64,000 bases of DNA from contig JAZNGH010000017.1 of NCBI GenBank assembly GCA_045576335.1, positions 1-64,000 of the forward strand, written 5' to 3'. The notes under the pieces are model-generated. The model did not search any database. It was not told the DNA's origin and worked only from the letters and a program-made list of their open reading frames with translations. Source of the DNA: Scatosoma sp045576335 (lineage in GTDB: Bacteria > Bacillota > Clostridia > Christensenellales > Borkfalkiaceae). The position numbers and the translations under genes are program-made. Within the stretch, counting starts at the first letter, position 1, and each line of letters opens with the position of its first letter. Below, in pieces: positions 1 to 7,217 of the stretch.

Positions 1-465
1 TCCTTGGCTCACAGAACGACATGGCTACGATCCGACTTAACGGGTGACTGGTCGGCAAACTCGGCAACGGGTAACAGGTCGGCAAACTCGGCAACGGGTG
101 ACAGGTCGGCAAACTCGGCAACGGGTTACTGGTCGGCAAACTCGGCAACGGGTAACAGGTCGGCAAACTCGGCAACGGGTGACTGGTCGGCAAACTCGGC
201 AACGGGTTACGGGTCGGCAAATGTTACGACAGGGCAGGAATCGTCAAACAACGGCGCGGGGGAAGCGAATATTTGCGTTGGTTGGGGGCGTGATAACAAG
301 TGTAAGGGCGCGATTGGTTGCTATATTGTTCTTTCCGAATGGGGCGAGTGGGACGGCGAAAAATACCCGCTTATCGGTGCAAAAATGGCGGTTGTAGACG
401 GTGAGAAAATCAAGGAAGATACGTATTATACGCTAAAAAACGGCGAATTTGTAGAGGTGAAATGA
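1..465 (+). CDS. Phage repeat protein with DUF7666-like C-terminus, 5' truncated by window edge
   Basis: The reading frame is open at the first base, so the true start lies upstream. About residues 18-80 are tandem nine-residue units with core SANSATG followed by two variable residues (NR, DR, YW, DW, YG). The C-terminal 70 residues (CVGWGRDNKCKGAIGCYIVL and onward) resemble the domain that follows such repeats in many phage proteins (DUF7666, from memory). The function is unknown, and a beta-helical or adhesive shape is only a guess. It ends at TGA 463-465, overlapping the ATG of the next, broken small gene. Confidence 0.7.
   Translation, partial: SLAHRTTWLRSDLTGDWSANSATGNRSANSATGDRSANSATGYWSANSATGNRSANSATGDWSANSATGYGSANVTTGQESSNNGAGEANICVGWGRDNKCKGAIGCYIVLSEWGEWDGEKYPLIGAKMAVVDGEKIKEDTYYTLKNGEFVEVK
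52..240 (+). repeat. 27-bp tandem coding repeat, six near-identical units plus one degenerate
   Basis: Units begin at 52, 79, 106, 133, 160 and 187, with a degenerate seventh at 214. Each unit has the invariant core TCGGCAAACTCGGCAACGGG and ends in two codons of the form NAC NGG. The first six units differ from one another only at the first base of those two codons. Confidence 0.95.
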
Positions 466-564
466 TGGCAAATCGGGCGTATTAAAAAGGCGAACGTAAG
501 CCGACGCACAGGAAAAACCGTGCGTTACGTGGAATACTTCATACGGGAGGCAGTAGGACAATGA
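462..564 (+). pseudogene. Frameshifted small phage gene of about 33 codons
   Basis: An ATG at 462 overlaps the upstream stop as ATGA, but this frame ends after seven codons at TAA 483-485. The +1 frame continues as RIKKANVSRRTGKTVRYVEY and stops at TGA 562-564, again overlapping the next ATG (561) as ATGA. Dropping one G from the GGG at 475-477 restores a 33-residue basic protein beginning MMANRRIKKAN. The two ATGA couplings argue that this was a real gene. The function is unknown, and an assembly error could also explain the indel. Confidence 0.5.
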
Positions 565-761
565 GATTTGGAGCGAATAAGAAATTTATGGAAATAATGC
601 GCGAGCGCGGTTGGACGTTTGCCCAGCTCGCCGAACGGCTGAACGGTGAATATTCAGTAAAAACCTTGTTTCAGTACGCGGACGGTCGGAGAGTGCCGAA
701 TAAATCGGATAAAAAGAAAATCGCGGACGCGCTGGGCGTGTTGGTAAGCGATATATTTTAA
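561..761 (+). CDS. Small helix-turn-helix DNA-binding protein
   Basis: The 66-residue protein has an N-terminal TFAQLAERL...VKTLFQYADGRR segment that fits an XRE/Cro-like helix-turn-helix and ends in the ALGV-SDIF pattern common in such regulators. It is preceded by GGGAGG (545-550) and followed after 11 bases by a second HTH gene on the same strand. It is likely a Cro-like or accessory regulator of the lysogeny region. The DNA target is unknown. Confidence 0.65.
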   Translation: MRFGANKKFMEIMRERGWTFAQLAERLNGEYSVKTLFQYADGRRVPNKSDKKKIADALGVLVSDIF

Positions 762-772
762 GGAGAGAAGAT

Positions 773-1060
773 ATGTTTGAAAACGTATATCCGCATATAA
801 GCGCGGACGGAGGCTTGGATTTAATGGGAACGGAGGGCTTTATGGAAAAAGAAACGTTAAGAGATTTGCGAGTGCAAAATAAAAAGACCTGCACCGAAGT
901 GGCACAGGCTTTGGGGGTAGCAAATTCAAGCTATTATAGCTATGAACAAGGGGCAAGAAAAATAAATATTGAACAGGTGCTTATATTATCTAAATTATTT
1001 GATTGCTCGGAACGAGAGATTATTGAAGCGCAGCTCAATAGCTGTCTGTCCGCCCGATAA
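773..1060 (+). CDS. XRE-family transcriptional regulator
   Basis: The 95-residue protein carries a clear XRE helix-turn-helix at about residues 28-82 (LRDLRVQNKKTCTEVAQALG, then YYSYEQGARK). The start at 773 is supported by AAGGAGAGAAGAT just upstream; ATG 843 is a possible shorter start matching the domain edge. Its 3' end overlaps the convergent repressor gene by 26 bases, so the two transcripts would collide or form antisense RNA. Confidence 0.75.
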   Translation: MFENVYPHISADGGLDLMGTEGFMEKETLRDLRVQNKKTCTEVAQALGVANSSYYSYEQGARKINIEQVLILSKLFDCSEREIIEAQLNSCLSAR

Positions 1061-1244
1061 GGTAATCGGCGGAAACGTCGTAGAAATCACAAAGTAGGTT
1101 TAATGTTTCCAAAGAGGGCTGTCGTTTTCCTTGTTCGTAATTCGCATAAGTCATTAACGGCATATCTAATGATGAAGAAACTTGCTTTAATGTCATAGCC
1201 TTTTCGTGTCGAAGTTCTTTTAATCGGTTAGCAAAAATTTCCAT
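1035..1244 (-). CDS. CI-like phage repressor (XRE, DNA-binding domain only)
   Basis: This 69-residue protein is almost entirely one HTH_3/XRE domain (RLKELRHEKAMTLKQVSSSL, YANYEQGKRQPSLETLNLL) ending DVSADYLIGR, the usual end of the family. It lacks a LexA-like peptidase domain, so induction would not be by self-cleavage. It is divergent from the early gene at 1369, and the 124 bases between them hold three matching operators. It is the best candidate lysogeny repressor; the left operator lies just upstream of its own ribosome site, suggesting autoregulation. Confidence 0.75.
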   Translation of the reverse strand: MEIFANRLKELRHEKAMTLKQVSSSLDMPLMTYANYEQGKRQPSLETLNLLCDFYDVSADYLIGRTDSY

Positions 1245-1270
1245 ATTTTTTTCTCCTCATATAAAATATT

Positions 1271-1287
1271 TTACTCAAAATGCGTAA
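1271..1287. promoter_or_regulatory. Operator O1
   Basis: TTACTCAAAATGCGTAA, an imperfect copy of the dyad TTACTC-N5-GAGTAA. It lies 27 bases upstream of the repressor start codon, so it could autoregulate that gene. Confidence 0.7.
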
Positions 1288-1293
1288 AAATAG

Positions 1294-1322
1294 TTGACAT
1301 TACTCAAAATGGGTAATATAAT
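1294..1322 (+). promoter_or_regulatory. Early (rightward) phage promoter with operator O2 as spacer
   Basis: Consensus TTGACA (1294-1299) and TATAAT (1317-1322) are separated by exactly 17 bases. The spacer (1300-1316) is operator O2, TTACTCAAAATGGGTAA. Bound repressor would therefore sit between the -35 and -10 hexamers. Confidence 0.9.
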
Positions 1323-1326
1323 ATAA

Positions 1327-1343
1327 TTACTCAAAACGAGTAA
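1327..1343. promoter_or_regulatory. Operator O3
   Basis: TTACTCAAAACGAGTAA is a perfect 6-bp dyad (TTACTC/GAGTAA, 5-base centre) over the expected transcription start of the early promoter. The three sites start 29 and 27 bases apart. Confidence 0.8.
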
Positions 1344-1368
1344 AAAAACAATCAAGGAGAGTTAAGGA

Positions 1369-1737
1369 ATGGCAAATCAGAAGTTAATGAACGAGCAAAA
1401 GTTTGAAGGTATTATGTGGAGAAACGCGGGGAGTCTATTCAAGGCTCACAAGGACGTGCAAAGAAAGCCGTTTGGCGATTTCACGGTATATTTTGAAATG
1501 AATGCAAACACGGGCGAAACAAAAATGCAAGTACGTAGTTGGAGATTTGAGGAACTGAATACCGAAACGAGCGTGTACAAAAACTTTAATCGGGCTGTAA
1601 ACGCTGCTGTTGAGTTTTTCGAGGAAATAGACGGGCTTGCCAAGAAAGTGCCAAATACGGCAAAATGCGAGGCTGAAAAGGCGTATCAGACAGTTATTGT
1701 GAAAGAGTTAATGAAAATAAAGGAGCAGGCGGTATGA
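1369..1737 (+). CDS. Phage early protein of unknown function
   Basis: This is the first gene after the early promoter, with AAGGAGAGTTAAGG upstream of its ATG. The 122-residue soluble protein is rich in charged residues, has no recognisable motif, and contains a central beta-rich stretch (GDFTVYFEMNANTGETKMQV) followed by a helical C-terminal half. I do not recognise the family. Its position suggests an early host-takeover or recombination accessory role. It is translationally coupled (ATGA) to the next gene. Confidence 0.6.
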   Translation: MANQKLMNEQKFEGIMWRNAGSLFKAHKDVQRKPFGDFTVYFEMNANTGETKMQVRSWRFEELNTETSVYKNFNRAVNAAVEFFEEIDGLAKKVPNTAKCEAEKAYQTVIVKELMKIKEQAV

Positions 1738-1934
1738 AAATAACGATACCCGATTGGCTAAAAAGCAAAAATCCCGTGACGGCGGAATTTTGCGAAATTA
1801 TCAACGAGGCGTTAAAAAATCGTCCAAATATGAGCCTTGCGGAGTTTGCCGAGCAAATAGACAAGGTGCATAAAGAACGCGCTTTACAACGCCTTCAAGA
1901 CGCGGAAGCAGCGCAATTTGGAGCGATACCATAG
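1734..1934 (+). CDS. Small phage early protein, unknown
   Basis: The 66-residue, predominantly helical protein overlaps the preceding gene by ATGA and so is very likely co-translated with it. No motif is visible apart from an acidic and amphipathic middle (LAEFAEQIDKVHKERALQRL). I do not recognise it. Confidence 0.55.
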   Translation: MKITIPDWLKSKNPVTAEFCEIINEALKNRPNMSLAEFAEQIDKVHKERALQRLQDAEAAQFGAIP

Positions 1935-1945
1935 GAGGTGGTTGA

Positions 1946-2476
1946 ATGAAGATAGATGCAAAGGAAAATAAGCTTGTAATTGAAGTTGCCCCCAAGGGAG
2001 CCAAGGAACGAACGGATTTTTTCTCTTCCCTTCGCGGCGTAATTTTTCAAGAATGGCTTGGGGAAAACGTAATCGTTTACGATACGACGGCGTTCAGCTT
2101 ACACGCAACGGCACTCACCGTGCGTTTAATGGAATCCGTGGCGGAGCGTATAGGCTTTGAAATCACGGAAAACGCGCGAATTTTGATGGGCGAGATTGCA
2201 CTCAAAGACAGGGACGAGCAGGAGCTTAAAGGAATAGCCGAGGCGGAGCAGGCGGCGAAAAAACGAGCGATTGCAAAACAGCAGCAGGGCTGTGGGCTAT
2301 GCACTTTTTTGAAAGTAGAGGGGCGGCATTACGTATGCGCGGCAAACGGAAAGCCTTGCGCAACGGATATGCGAGAAACGGAGAGGTTATTTGAGGAATG
2401 GAAGCTTACGAAAATTTATCGTCGTGAAACGCCGTTCCCGAATGAAGAATGTCAATATTTGGAGGTAATGAGATAA
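1946..2476 (+). CDS. Phage early protein with C-terminal cysteine cluster
   Basis: The 176-residue protein follows a strong site (GGAGGTGG). About residues 85-115 are an Ala/Glu/Lys/Gln-rich helix. The C-terminus carries CGLC...C...C (about residues 116-140), which could bind zinc or an iron-sulfur cluster. It lies immediately upstream of the single-strand annealing protein, with overlapping stop and start, so a recombination accessory role is plausible but unproven. Confidence 0.6.
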   Translation: MKIDAKENKLVIEVAPKGAKERTDFFSSLRGVIFQEWLGENVIVYDTTAFSLHATALTVRLMESVAERIGFEITENARILMGEIALKDRDEQELKGIAEAEQAAKKRAIAKQQQGCGLCTFLKVEGRHYVCAANGKPCATDMRETERLFEEWKLTKIYRRETPFPNEECQYLEVMR

Positions 2477-3189
2477 TGGCAAAATTTGAAGAGGTTTACG
2501 CGATAAACGTAAACGACAAAACGGAGAAAAAGGGCGATTTGACCTATCTTTCGTGGGCTTGGGCTTGGGCGGAATTTAAGAAAATATACCCCGAAGCGAC
2601 CTACAAGGTCAACGAGTTTGACGGGAGCTTTTGCTCGGGGAACGAGAAAATGGGTTATATGGTGCAAACGGAGGTCACGGCGGGCGAGCAGACATACGAA
2701 ATGTGGTTGCCCGTAATGGATATGCGGAACAATACGATTTTGCAACCGAAAATGACGGAAATCAATAAAACGATAATGCGTTGTCTGACGAAAAATCTCG
2801 CTATGTTCGGTCTTGGCTTGTACATATACGCGGGTGAGGACTTGCCCGAGGGCGACGATAGCGAGGGGGACGATAGCGAGGGGGACGATAAAAAGCAAAG
2901 CGAAACGCCTAAAAATACGCGCTCTTCTGCCCACGGAGCGAATGAAACCGCAAAAGGCTGGCAATCGCTCACCAAGTCGGAAATGGTGCAAAAATGGGGC
3001 GTTAAAAACGTCGAGGAAACAATCGCTTGGTTTGAGGGTAAATTCGGATTAAAGATAGCGGACTGGACGGAAGAGCATATTGAGGCGGCGCGCGGGGTGT
3101 TGGAACAAAGAAAGCTCAAACGCGAGGCGGAGGAAAAGCGCGTGCGCGAGGGCTTACAAAAAGCGGGCTCGGAGGTGCCATTCCCTTAA
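2476..3189 (+). CDS. Single-strand annealing protein, DUF1071/Sak-like
   Basis: The 237-residue protein opens with the signature DLTYLSWAWAWAEFKK, typical of DUF1071 proteins, which belong to the Rad52/Sak group of phage annealing proteins. These coat single-stranded DNA and promote pairing of complementary strands in phage recombination. The start at 2476 was chosen because GGAGGTAATGAGATA precedes it and the upstream stop overlaps it by one base. An acidic linker with three short GDD-type repeats (about residues 125-140) separates the core from a helical C-terminal tail. An HNH nuclease follows. Confidence 0.8.
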   Translation: MAKFEEVYAINVNDKTEKKGDLTYLSWAWAWAEFKKIYPEATYKVNEFDGSFCSGNEKMGYMVQTEVTAGEQTYEMWLPVMDMRNNTILQPKMTEINKTIMRCLTKNLAMFGLGLYIYAGEDLPEGDDSEGDDSEGDDKKQSETPKNTRSSAHGANETAKGWQSLTKSEMVQKWGVKNVEETIAWFEGKFGLKIADWTEEHIEAARGVLEQRKLKREAEEKRVREGLQKAGSEVPFP

Positions 3190-3192
3190 CGT

Positions 3193-3846
3193 ATGATTAA
3201 AGGCAGAATAAAAGAGATATATGAGGACGGAACGGCTGTTATTTATGCGCCGATTGATATATACAAGGCAACGCACCAAGGGGTGAAAGAGTGTTATATC
3301 GATTACATAGACAGCCGTCCACTTTCGGACAAGCAAAGAAGAATGTGCTACTCGCTCATAAACGCAATCGCGGAATGGAGCGGGAGTAGTACGGAAGAAA
3401 TTAAAGAGGCGTTCAAGATGGAATTTTGGGCGGAGAGAATTGATACGCTGGCGGACAAGGTCTTTTCCTTGTCGAACGCGCCTATGAGCCTCGTGGCGGC
3501 GTTTCAAAAGTTTTTGATAAGCTTTATTCTTGCCAACGACGTGCCGCTCAAATTCTCGCTTTTAGAGTACGTGGACGATACGAAGGATTACGTATATCAA
3601 TGTCTTATCCATAAGAAATGCTGTATTTGCGGAAAGAGAGCGGACCTGCACCATATCGACGCTGTGGGAATGGGGAACGACCGGACGAGTGTGCAACACC
3701 TCGGACGAGAGGTTATGAGCCTTTGCCGGGTGCACCATACGGAGATACACGGCATAGGCAGGTACGAGTTTATGGATAAATATCATCTTGACGGCGGGAT
3801 AGAAGCGGACAAGACTATATTAAAAATTTACGGATTAAAGAGGTGA
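3193..3846 (+). CDS. Putative HNHc nuclease of phage recombination module
   Basis: The 217-residue protein matches the HNHc_6 type found beside phage annealing proteins. The C-terminal half shows CCICGKRADLHHID (about residues 142-155), then MSLCRVHHTEIH, giving two CxxC-like pairs and the HH/H catalytic histidines of an HNH fold. The N-terminal part is a family-specific helical domain. It starts four bases after the annealing gene. The likely role is endonucleolytic processing during recombination. Confidence 0.8.
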   Translation: MIKGRIKEIYEDGTAVIYAPIDIYKATHQGVKECYIDYIDSRPLSDKQRRMCYSLINAIAEWSGSSTEEIKEAFKMEFWAERIDTLADKVFSLSNAPMSLVAAFQKFLISFILANDVPLKFSLLEYVDDTKDYVYQCLIHKKCCICGKRADLHHIDAVGMGNDRTSVQHLGREVMSLCRVHHTEIHGIGRYEFMDKYHLDGGIEADKTILKIYGLKR

Positions 3847-3850
3847 GAGC

Positions 3851-4618
3851 GTGGAAGGATTTACGTTTTATCAAGAGTATTACGAAACGCTTAAAAAGGT
3901 TAAAAAGGTAAGCGATAGGCAAGCGATATTGACGGCTATATTAGAGTTTATCTTTGAAGATAAAGAGCCTGATGGGCTTTCGGAAGTAGCGGAAATCGTG
4001 TTTGAAATAATCCGAAAGAGCTTAACGAAGAGCAAGAATAACGCGGGGCGGGGCGGTAGGAAAAACAAAAACCGAATTGAAACCGATTGCAAACCGATTG
4101 CAAACCGAATTGAAACCGATTTTGACAGAGAAAGCCCCCTTAAAGAAAGCCCCGATGAAAGAATACCCCTAAACGAAAAAGAAAGAAGCAAAGAAAAAGA
4201 AAATATATACCCCCAAGAAAGTTATCCCCAAGAAATAAACCCCCAAGAGACCGTCCAACGCGTACGTACGCGCGTTGGGTCGGACGGTCGGACGGACGGT
4301 CAAGGGGAAGATAAGGCGCAAGCGGAATTTTTTACGCTGTATCCCAAAATAAGCATTGACAACTATTCGCCCTCGGATTATGTGGGGATAGATTTCAATT
4401 TACTTATTCAACGCTTTGAGGAAAGCTCGTTTTTGAGAACGAGAGAGAGCTTTTCGTGGGTATGCTCGAATTATCGAAAAATTGCGGCGGGAGAATACAC
4501 GGATTTCGGTAGGGGCAGTATGGACAGTGAGAAGAATATGGGCTATAACGGAATGGCGTTTTTCGACCGTATCACGGAGCAGTTAAAAGAGCGGGAGGCA
4601 AAAGGGAATGACGGCTAA
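3851..4618 (+). CDS. DUF6291-type phage replication protein
   Basis: The GTG start has AGAGGTGA upstream. Residues 1-70 (FTFYQEYYETLKKVKKVSDR, then AILEFIFEDKEPDGLSEVAEIVFEIIR) fit the DUF6291 domain of phage replication-initiation proteins. A long low-complexity, Lys/Glu/Pro-rich linker (about 75-160) is followed by a C-terminal domain ending FFDRITEQLKERE. The helicase-loader gene follows with an 11-base overlap, the usual initiator-loader order. Five 11-bp iterons lie inside the coding sequence, a layout known for lambdoid origins. Confidence 0.7.
   Translation: MEGFTFYQEYYETLKKVKKVSDRQAILTAILEFIFEDKEPDGLSEVAEIVFEIIRKSLTKSKNNAGRGGRKNKNRIETDCKPIANRIETDFDRESPLKESPDERIPLNEKERSKEKENIYPQESYPQEINPQETVQRVRTRVGSDGRTDGQGEDKAQAEFFTLYPKISIDNYSPSDYVGIDFNLLIQRFEESSFLRTRESFSWVCSNYRKIAAGEYTDFGRGSMDSEKNMGYNGMAFFDRITEQLKEREAKGNDG
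4069..4123 (+). repeat. Five tandem 11-bp iterons, candidate phage replication origin
   Basis: Tandem units are AAACCGAATTG, AAACCGATTGC, AAACCGATTGC, AAACCGAATTG and AAACCGATTTT. Each is exactly 11 bases, about one helical turn. An A-rich purine tract follows (about 4175-4215), with ATATATA, and then TTATCCCCA, one base from a DnaA box. Confidence 0.6.
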
Positions 4619-5165
4619 TACGTTAAACGAGATGATGAAAACGGTGGCGGCGACGTATCGGTATACGTACAAGGACTGCCCCGAGGAGACTATGCAGCGA
4701 ATGATGGTGGCGTGGTTCGAGAGCTTGCGGGATTACACGGACGAGGAGGTTTTGAAAGCGTTTCGAATATGCTTGCGGGCTTGCAAACAGCCGCCGACGA
4801 TTGCGGATATCGTGGAAAAGGTGGAAAAGGCGCGGGATTTGCGGCGACCGAGTAAGTCAGAGGTATGGGAGCAAATTCTAAAAGCCGTAGACGAAACGAA
4901 GAAGCAGGTTTTTACGGAGGCTTACGGGTATAGACCGCTCTATAAGCTCAAAAACGAGGCTTGTAAGGGGATATTTGCGGGATTGCCGCAAAGCGTAAAA
5001 AAGTGGTTGGGCTTCGACGGCTTTTGCTCGTACGGCGAAATGAGCGCAACGGCGTTGAACGTGGAGCGGTCACGGTTTATGAAAGAGATTGACGAGATTA
5101 GACAAACGATTCGGGAGCATAAGCAAATCGCGATGAACGAGCTTTTGGCGATAGGCGGGAAATAA
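4608..5165 (+). CDS. Replicative helicase loader/inhibitor (G39P-like)
   Basis: The 185-residue protein opens with the helical pattern of Inhibitor_G39P-like loaders (MMVAWFESLRDYTDEEVLKA, PPTIADIVEKV), which bring the replicative helicase to the initiator at the origin. It overlaps the DUF6291 initiator by 11 bases. No phage DnaB-like helicase is visible in the window, so the host helicase is probably the cargo. Confidence 0.65.
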   Translation: MTANTLNEMMKTVAATYRYTYKDCPEETMQRMMVAWFESLRDYTDEEVLKAFRICLRACKQPPTIADIVEKVEKARDLRRPSKSEVWEQILKAVDETKKQVFTEAYGYRPLYKLKNEACKGIFAGLPQSVKKWLGFDGFCSYGEMSATALNVERSRFMKEIDEIRQTIREHKQIAMNELLAIGGK

Positions 5166-5398
5166 AATCCAACGGGCGTGCGACGTGGAAAATAAATAAA
5201 AAGGAAAAATCCTTATTAGCTGTGCTTGAAAAAAATAGAGCAGACACGGCAAAGTATGCAAGGTTCTCTGAAAGCCGTCGCGCACGGACGGCGAGTAAGA
5301 GGGGTTGATTTTGAAAAACAGACAAATTCTGTTTTGTCGCCAAACATAACCGCCGCGGGGACGGTATATTCCCCGCAAAAACTTAAAGGAGCAAAGAG

Positions 5399-6085
5399 AT
5401 GGATAAATACGTAGAATGTCAAAATTGCCAAGAGCAATACGATTGTGAGAGAACATATCTCGGCGGGTGTACAGACGGAAAAGAATGGAAGGAAAAGAAA
5501 CTAACAAATGACGAGATTGTAAAGGCGTTGGAGCATTGCTTTCATAATCGGTCTTGCGAGTATTGTTACCACAATGACGAAGTAGGGAGTGGAGAGATTG
5601 TTTGCCGTAGTAGGCTTATGGGAAAAATACTCGACCTAATCCACCGCTTGCAGAGCGAGAACAGGTTGAAGGACGAATGTATAGACCACTTGAATAGAGA
5701 TAAACTTTTATTGCAAAACAAGAAAGCCGAGCAAAAGGCAGAAATCGAAACGCTCAAAAGCGAATTGCGGAAAGAGTGCGAAGAACACGAAGGATTTACG
5801 AAAAAGGCAAAGGCAGAAATCAAACGGCTGACGGAACGAAAGGAATACTTTGAAATTTATGCAACCGAACTCCAAAAGCAAGTGGACGAGTTGAAGAAAC
5901 GTTTGGTAGATGAGTTTGAAACGTTCAAAGTCGAAGCTTATGGAAAAGTGAAACAGCAAGCCGAGAAAAACACGGCGAAAGAGATTATCTCGTGGCTTGT
6001 AGAGAAGGATAAACAAGGTATGACAAGACCATTTGATATGGTTTTAAGGCAGTTGAAAGAGCGCTACGGCGTGGAGGTGGAATGA
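5399..6085 (+). CDS. Coiled-coil phage protein with N-terminal cysteines
   Basis: The 228-residue protein has cysteines in the first 70 residues (CQNCQEQYDC, CEYCYHND), arranged like one or two zinc sites, followed by a long charged coiled coil (about 75-175) and a short C-terminal helical domain. AAAGGAGCAAAGAG precedes the ATG. I do not recognise a specific family; similar proteins occur as uncharacterised early genes of Clostridia phages. Confidence 0.6.
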   Translation: MDKYVECQNCQEQYDCERTYLGGCTDGKEWKEKKLTNDEIVKALEHCFHNRSCEYCYHNDEVGSGEIVCRSRLMGKILDLIHRLQSENRLKDECIDHLNRDKLLLQNKKAEQKAEIETLKSELRKECEEHEGFTKKAKAEIKRLTERKEYFEIYATELQKQVDELKKRLVDEFETFKVEAYGKVKQQAEKNTAKEIISWLVEKDKQGMTRPFDMVLRQLKERYGVEVE

Positions 6086-6462
6086 TGAACCTTTACCCGA
6101 CAAAGTGTAATTTGTGTGGCGGCAAAGTTATTTACACGACAAACGCAAGAGTGTATCACGGAAAAACATATGGAAGCGGTTATTGCTATCTTTGTACGGA
6201 TTGCGGTGCTTATGTCGGAACACACGAACCAAGACCAAAAGAAGCGTTAGGGTTGCTTGCCGATGATACTATGCGAAAGGCAAAAATCGCTTGTCACGAT
6301 ATTTTTGATAGCAAATGGAAAGGAAAACAAAGAGCAAGAAAAAAGCGGAACGAAATGTATGCTTGGCTTGCCGAACAGTTAGGTATCAATATATCCGATT
6401 GTCATTTTGGGTATTTTGACCTTGAAATGCTTAAAAAAGCGTATTTGTATTACTTGACATAG
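6082..6462 (+). CDS. Zinc-finger-containing phage protein (DUF3268-like)
   Basis: The 126-residue protein starts with CNLCGGKVIYTTNARVYHGK and CYLCTDCGAYVGTH, two CxxC knuckles forming one zinc ribbon, the DUF3268 pattern. The C-terminal half (KARKKRNEMYAWLAEQLGI) is a basic helical region. It is coupled to the preceding gene by ATGA. The function is not established; zinc and nucleic-acid binding are likely. Confidence 0.7.
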   Translation: MMNLYPTKCNLCGGKVIYTTNARVYHGKTYGSGYCYLCTDCGAYVGTHEPRPKEALGLLADDTMRKAKIACHDIFDSKWKGKQRARKKRNEMYAWLAEQLGINISDCHFGYFDLEMLKKAYLYYLT

Positions 6463-6520
6463 AACATAAACAGATTGGATATGACAAGCACGGAAAAATG
6501 ATTTTTATTGACGAGGTGGA

Positions 6521-6877
6521 ATGATGAAAGCGTGGTTGGCAAGAGAAAAAGACGGATTTATGTGCGCTGTTGTATTTGCCGAAACAAGGGGAAAGGCAAG
6601 GGCGTTGGCAAGGCAAACAGGTGCTTGCGAGGATAGCGACTGGTGCGACATAGAAGTAAATAGACTGCCGAAAATTGATAAGTATTACAAAGACGGCAAA
6701 ACTGAAATGGACTGGTCGAATCCGCAAGACCGAACTATCCTTGTTAAAGAGTGCGGTTTTCAATGCGAGGTTATAATGGACGAGTGCGAGGACTGCGCGG
6801 CGAGAGAGTTTTGCGACCTATACCAAGATTATCAAGAAGAATTAGAATTAAACGCAAAGGGGTGCGACAATGAGTAA
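6521..6877 (+). CDS. Phage protein, unknown, C-terminal cysteine cluster
   Basis: The 118-residue protein follows GAGGTGG. The N-terminal half is a mixed alpha/beta segment with FAETRGKARALAR. The C-terminal half contains CGFQCEVIMDECEDCAAREFC, five cysteines in about 21 residues, consistent with a metal site. No family is recognised. It overlaps the next gene by eight bases. Confidence 0.55.
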   Translation: MMKAWLAREKDGFMCAVVFAETRGKARALARQTGACEDSDWCDIEVNRLPKIDKYYKDGKTEMDWSNPQDRTILVKECGFQCEVIMDECEDCAAREFCDLYQDYQEELELNAKGCDNE

Positions 6878-7217
6878 GTACGAAAGAATGACAGTAAGAC
6901 AAGCGGAATACGAAAAAATATCGCTTGTTTACGACGAAAAAGGAAATGTCGTGGTGGATAAACGCCTGTACGATAGATTTATTGAACAACATAAACGGCT
7001 TTCCGAGTTAGAAAACCAACTTGACGACGGCGAAATCGTAAGCAAAGACTGGCACGACGAACAGGTAGGGCACTACGTAGAAGAAAATGCGCGCCTTGAA
7101 AAGCGCAACAGCGCGTTGCTTATCGAAAAGGACGCTATGGAGGCGAATTGTATAGCCCTGCAAAAAACAGTTGGACGAGGTAAAGACCATAGGCGACTGG
7201 GTACACGAAATCCATAA
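6870..7217 (+). CDS. Coiled-coil phage protein, probably frame-shifted at its 3' end
   Basis: The 115-residue frame is helical and coiled-coil from about residue 45 (LSELENQLDD, ENARLEKRNSALLIEKDAM). After ALQK the frame runs into TVGRGKDHRRLGTRNP, which breaks the heptad pattern. Removing one A from the A6 run at 7162-7167 continues the coil as ALQKQLDEVKTIGDWVHEIH and joins it to the MazG-like frame at 7171. It may therefore be the N-terminal half of one protein split by an indel. Confidence 0.5.
   Translation: MSKYERMTVRQAEYEKISLVYDEKGNVVVDKRLYDRFIEQHKRLSELENQLDDGEIVSKDWHDEQVGHYVEENARLEKRNSALLIEKDAMEANCIALQKTVGRGKDHRRLGTRNP

Noticed and set aside
52..240. CRISPR array
   Set aside because: The repeats are contiguous without spacers and lie in frame in a coding sequence.
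44..397. Second open frame across the 27-bp repeat (TGRQTRQRV units)
   Set aside because: A 27-bp repeat keeps all frames open. The other frame continues into a recognisable C-terminal domain and fits the downstream ATGA coupling.
5226..5414. 62-residue TTG-started frame between the helicase loader and the coiled-coil gene
   Set aside because: No ribosome site, no coupling and no recognisable composition; it runs into the next gene. The gap has a small GCGGGG/CCCCGC hairpin without a U-run and nothing else clear.
6463..6524. Short frame ending YDKHGKMIFIDEVE that overlaps the next start
   Set aside because: It looks coding-like but has no start codon with a ribosome site. It could be a remnant, and the evidence is too thin for a feature.
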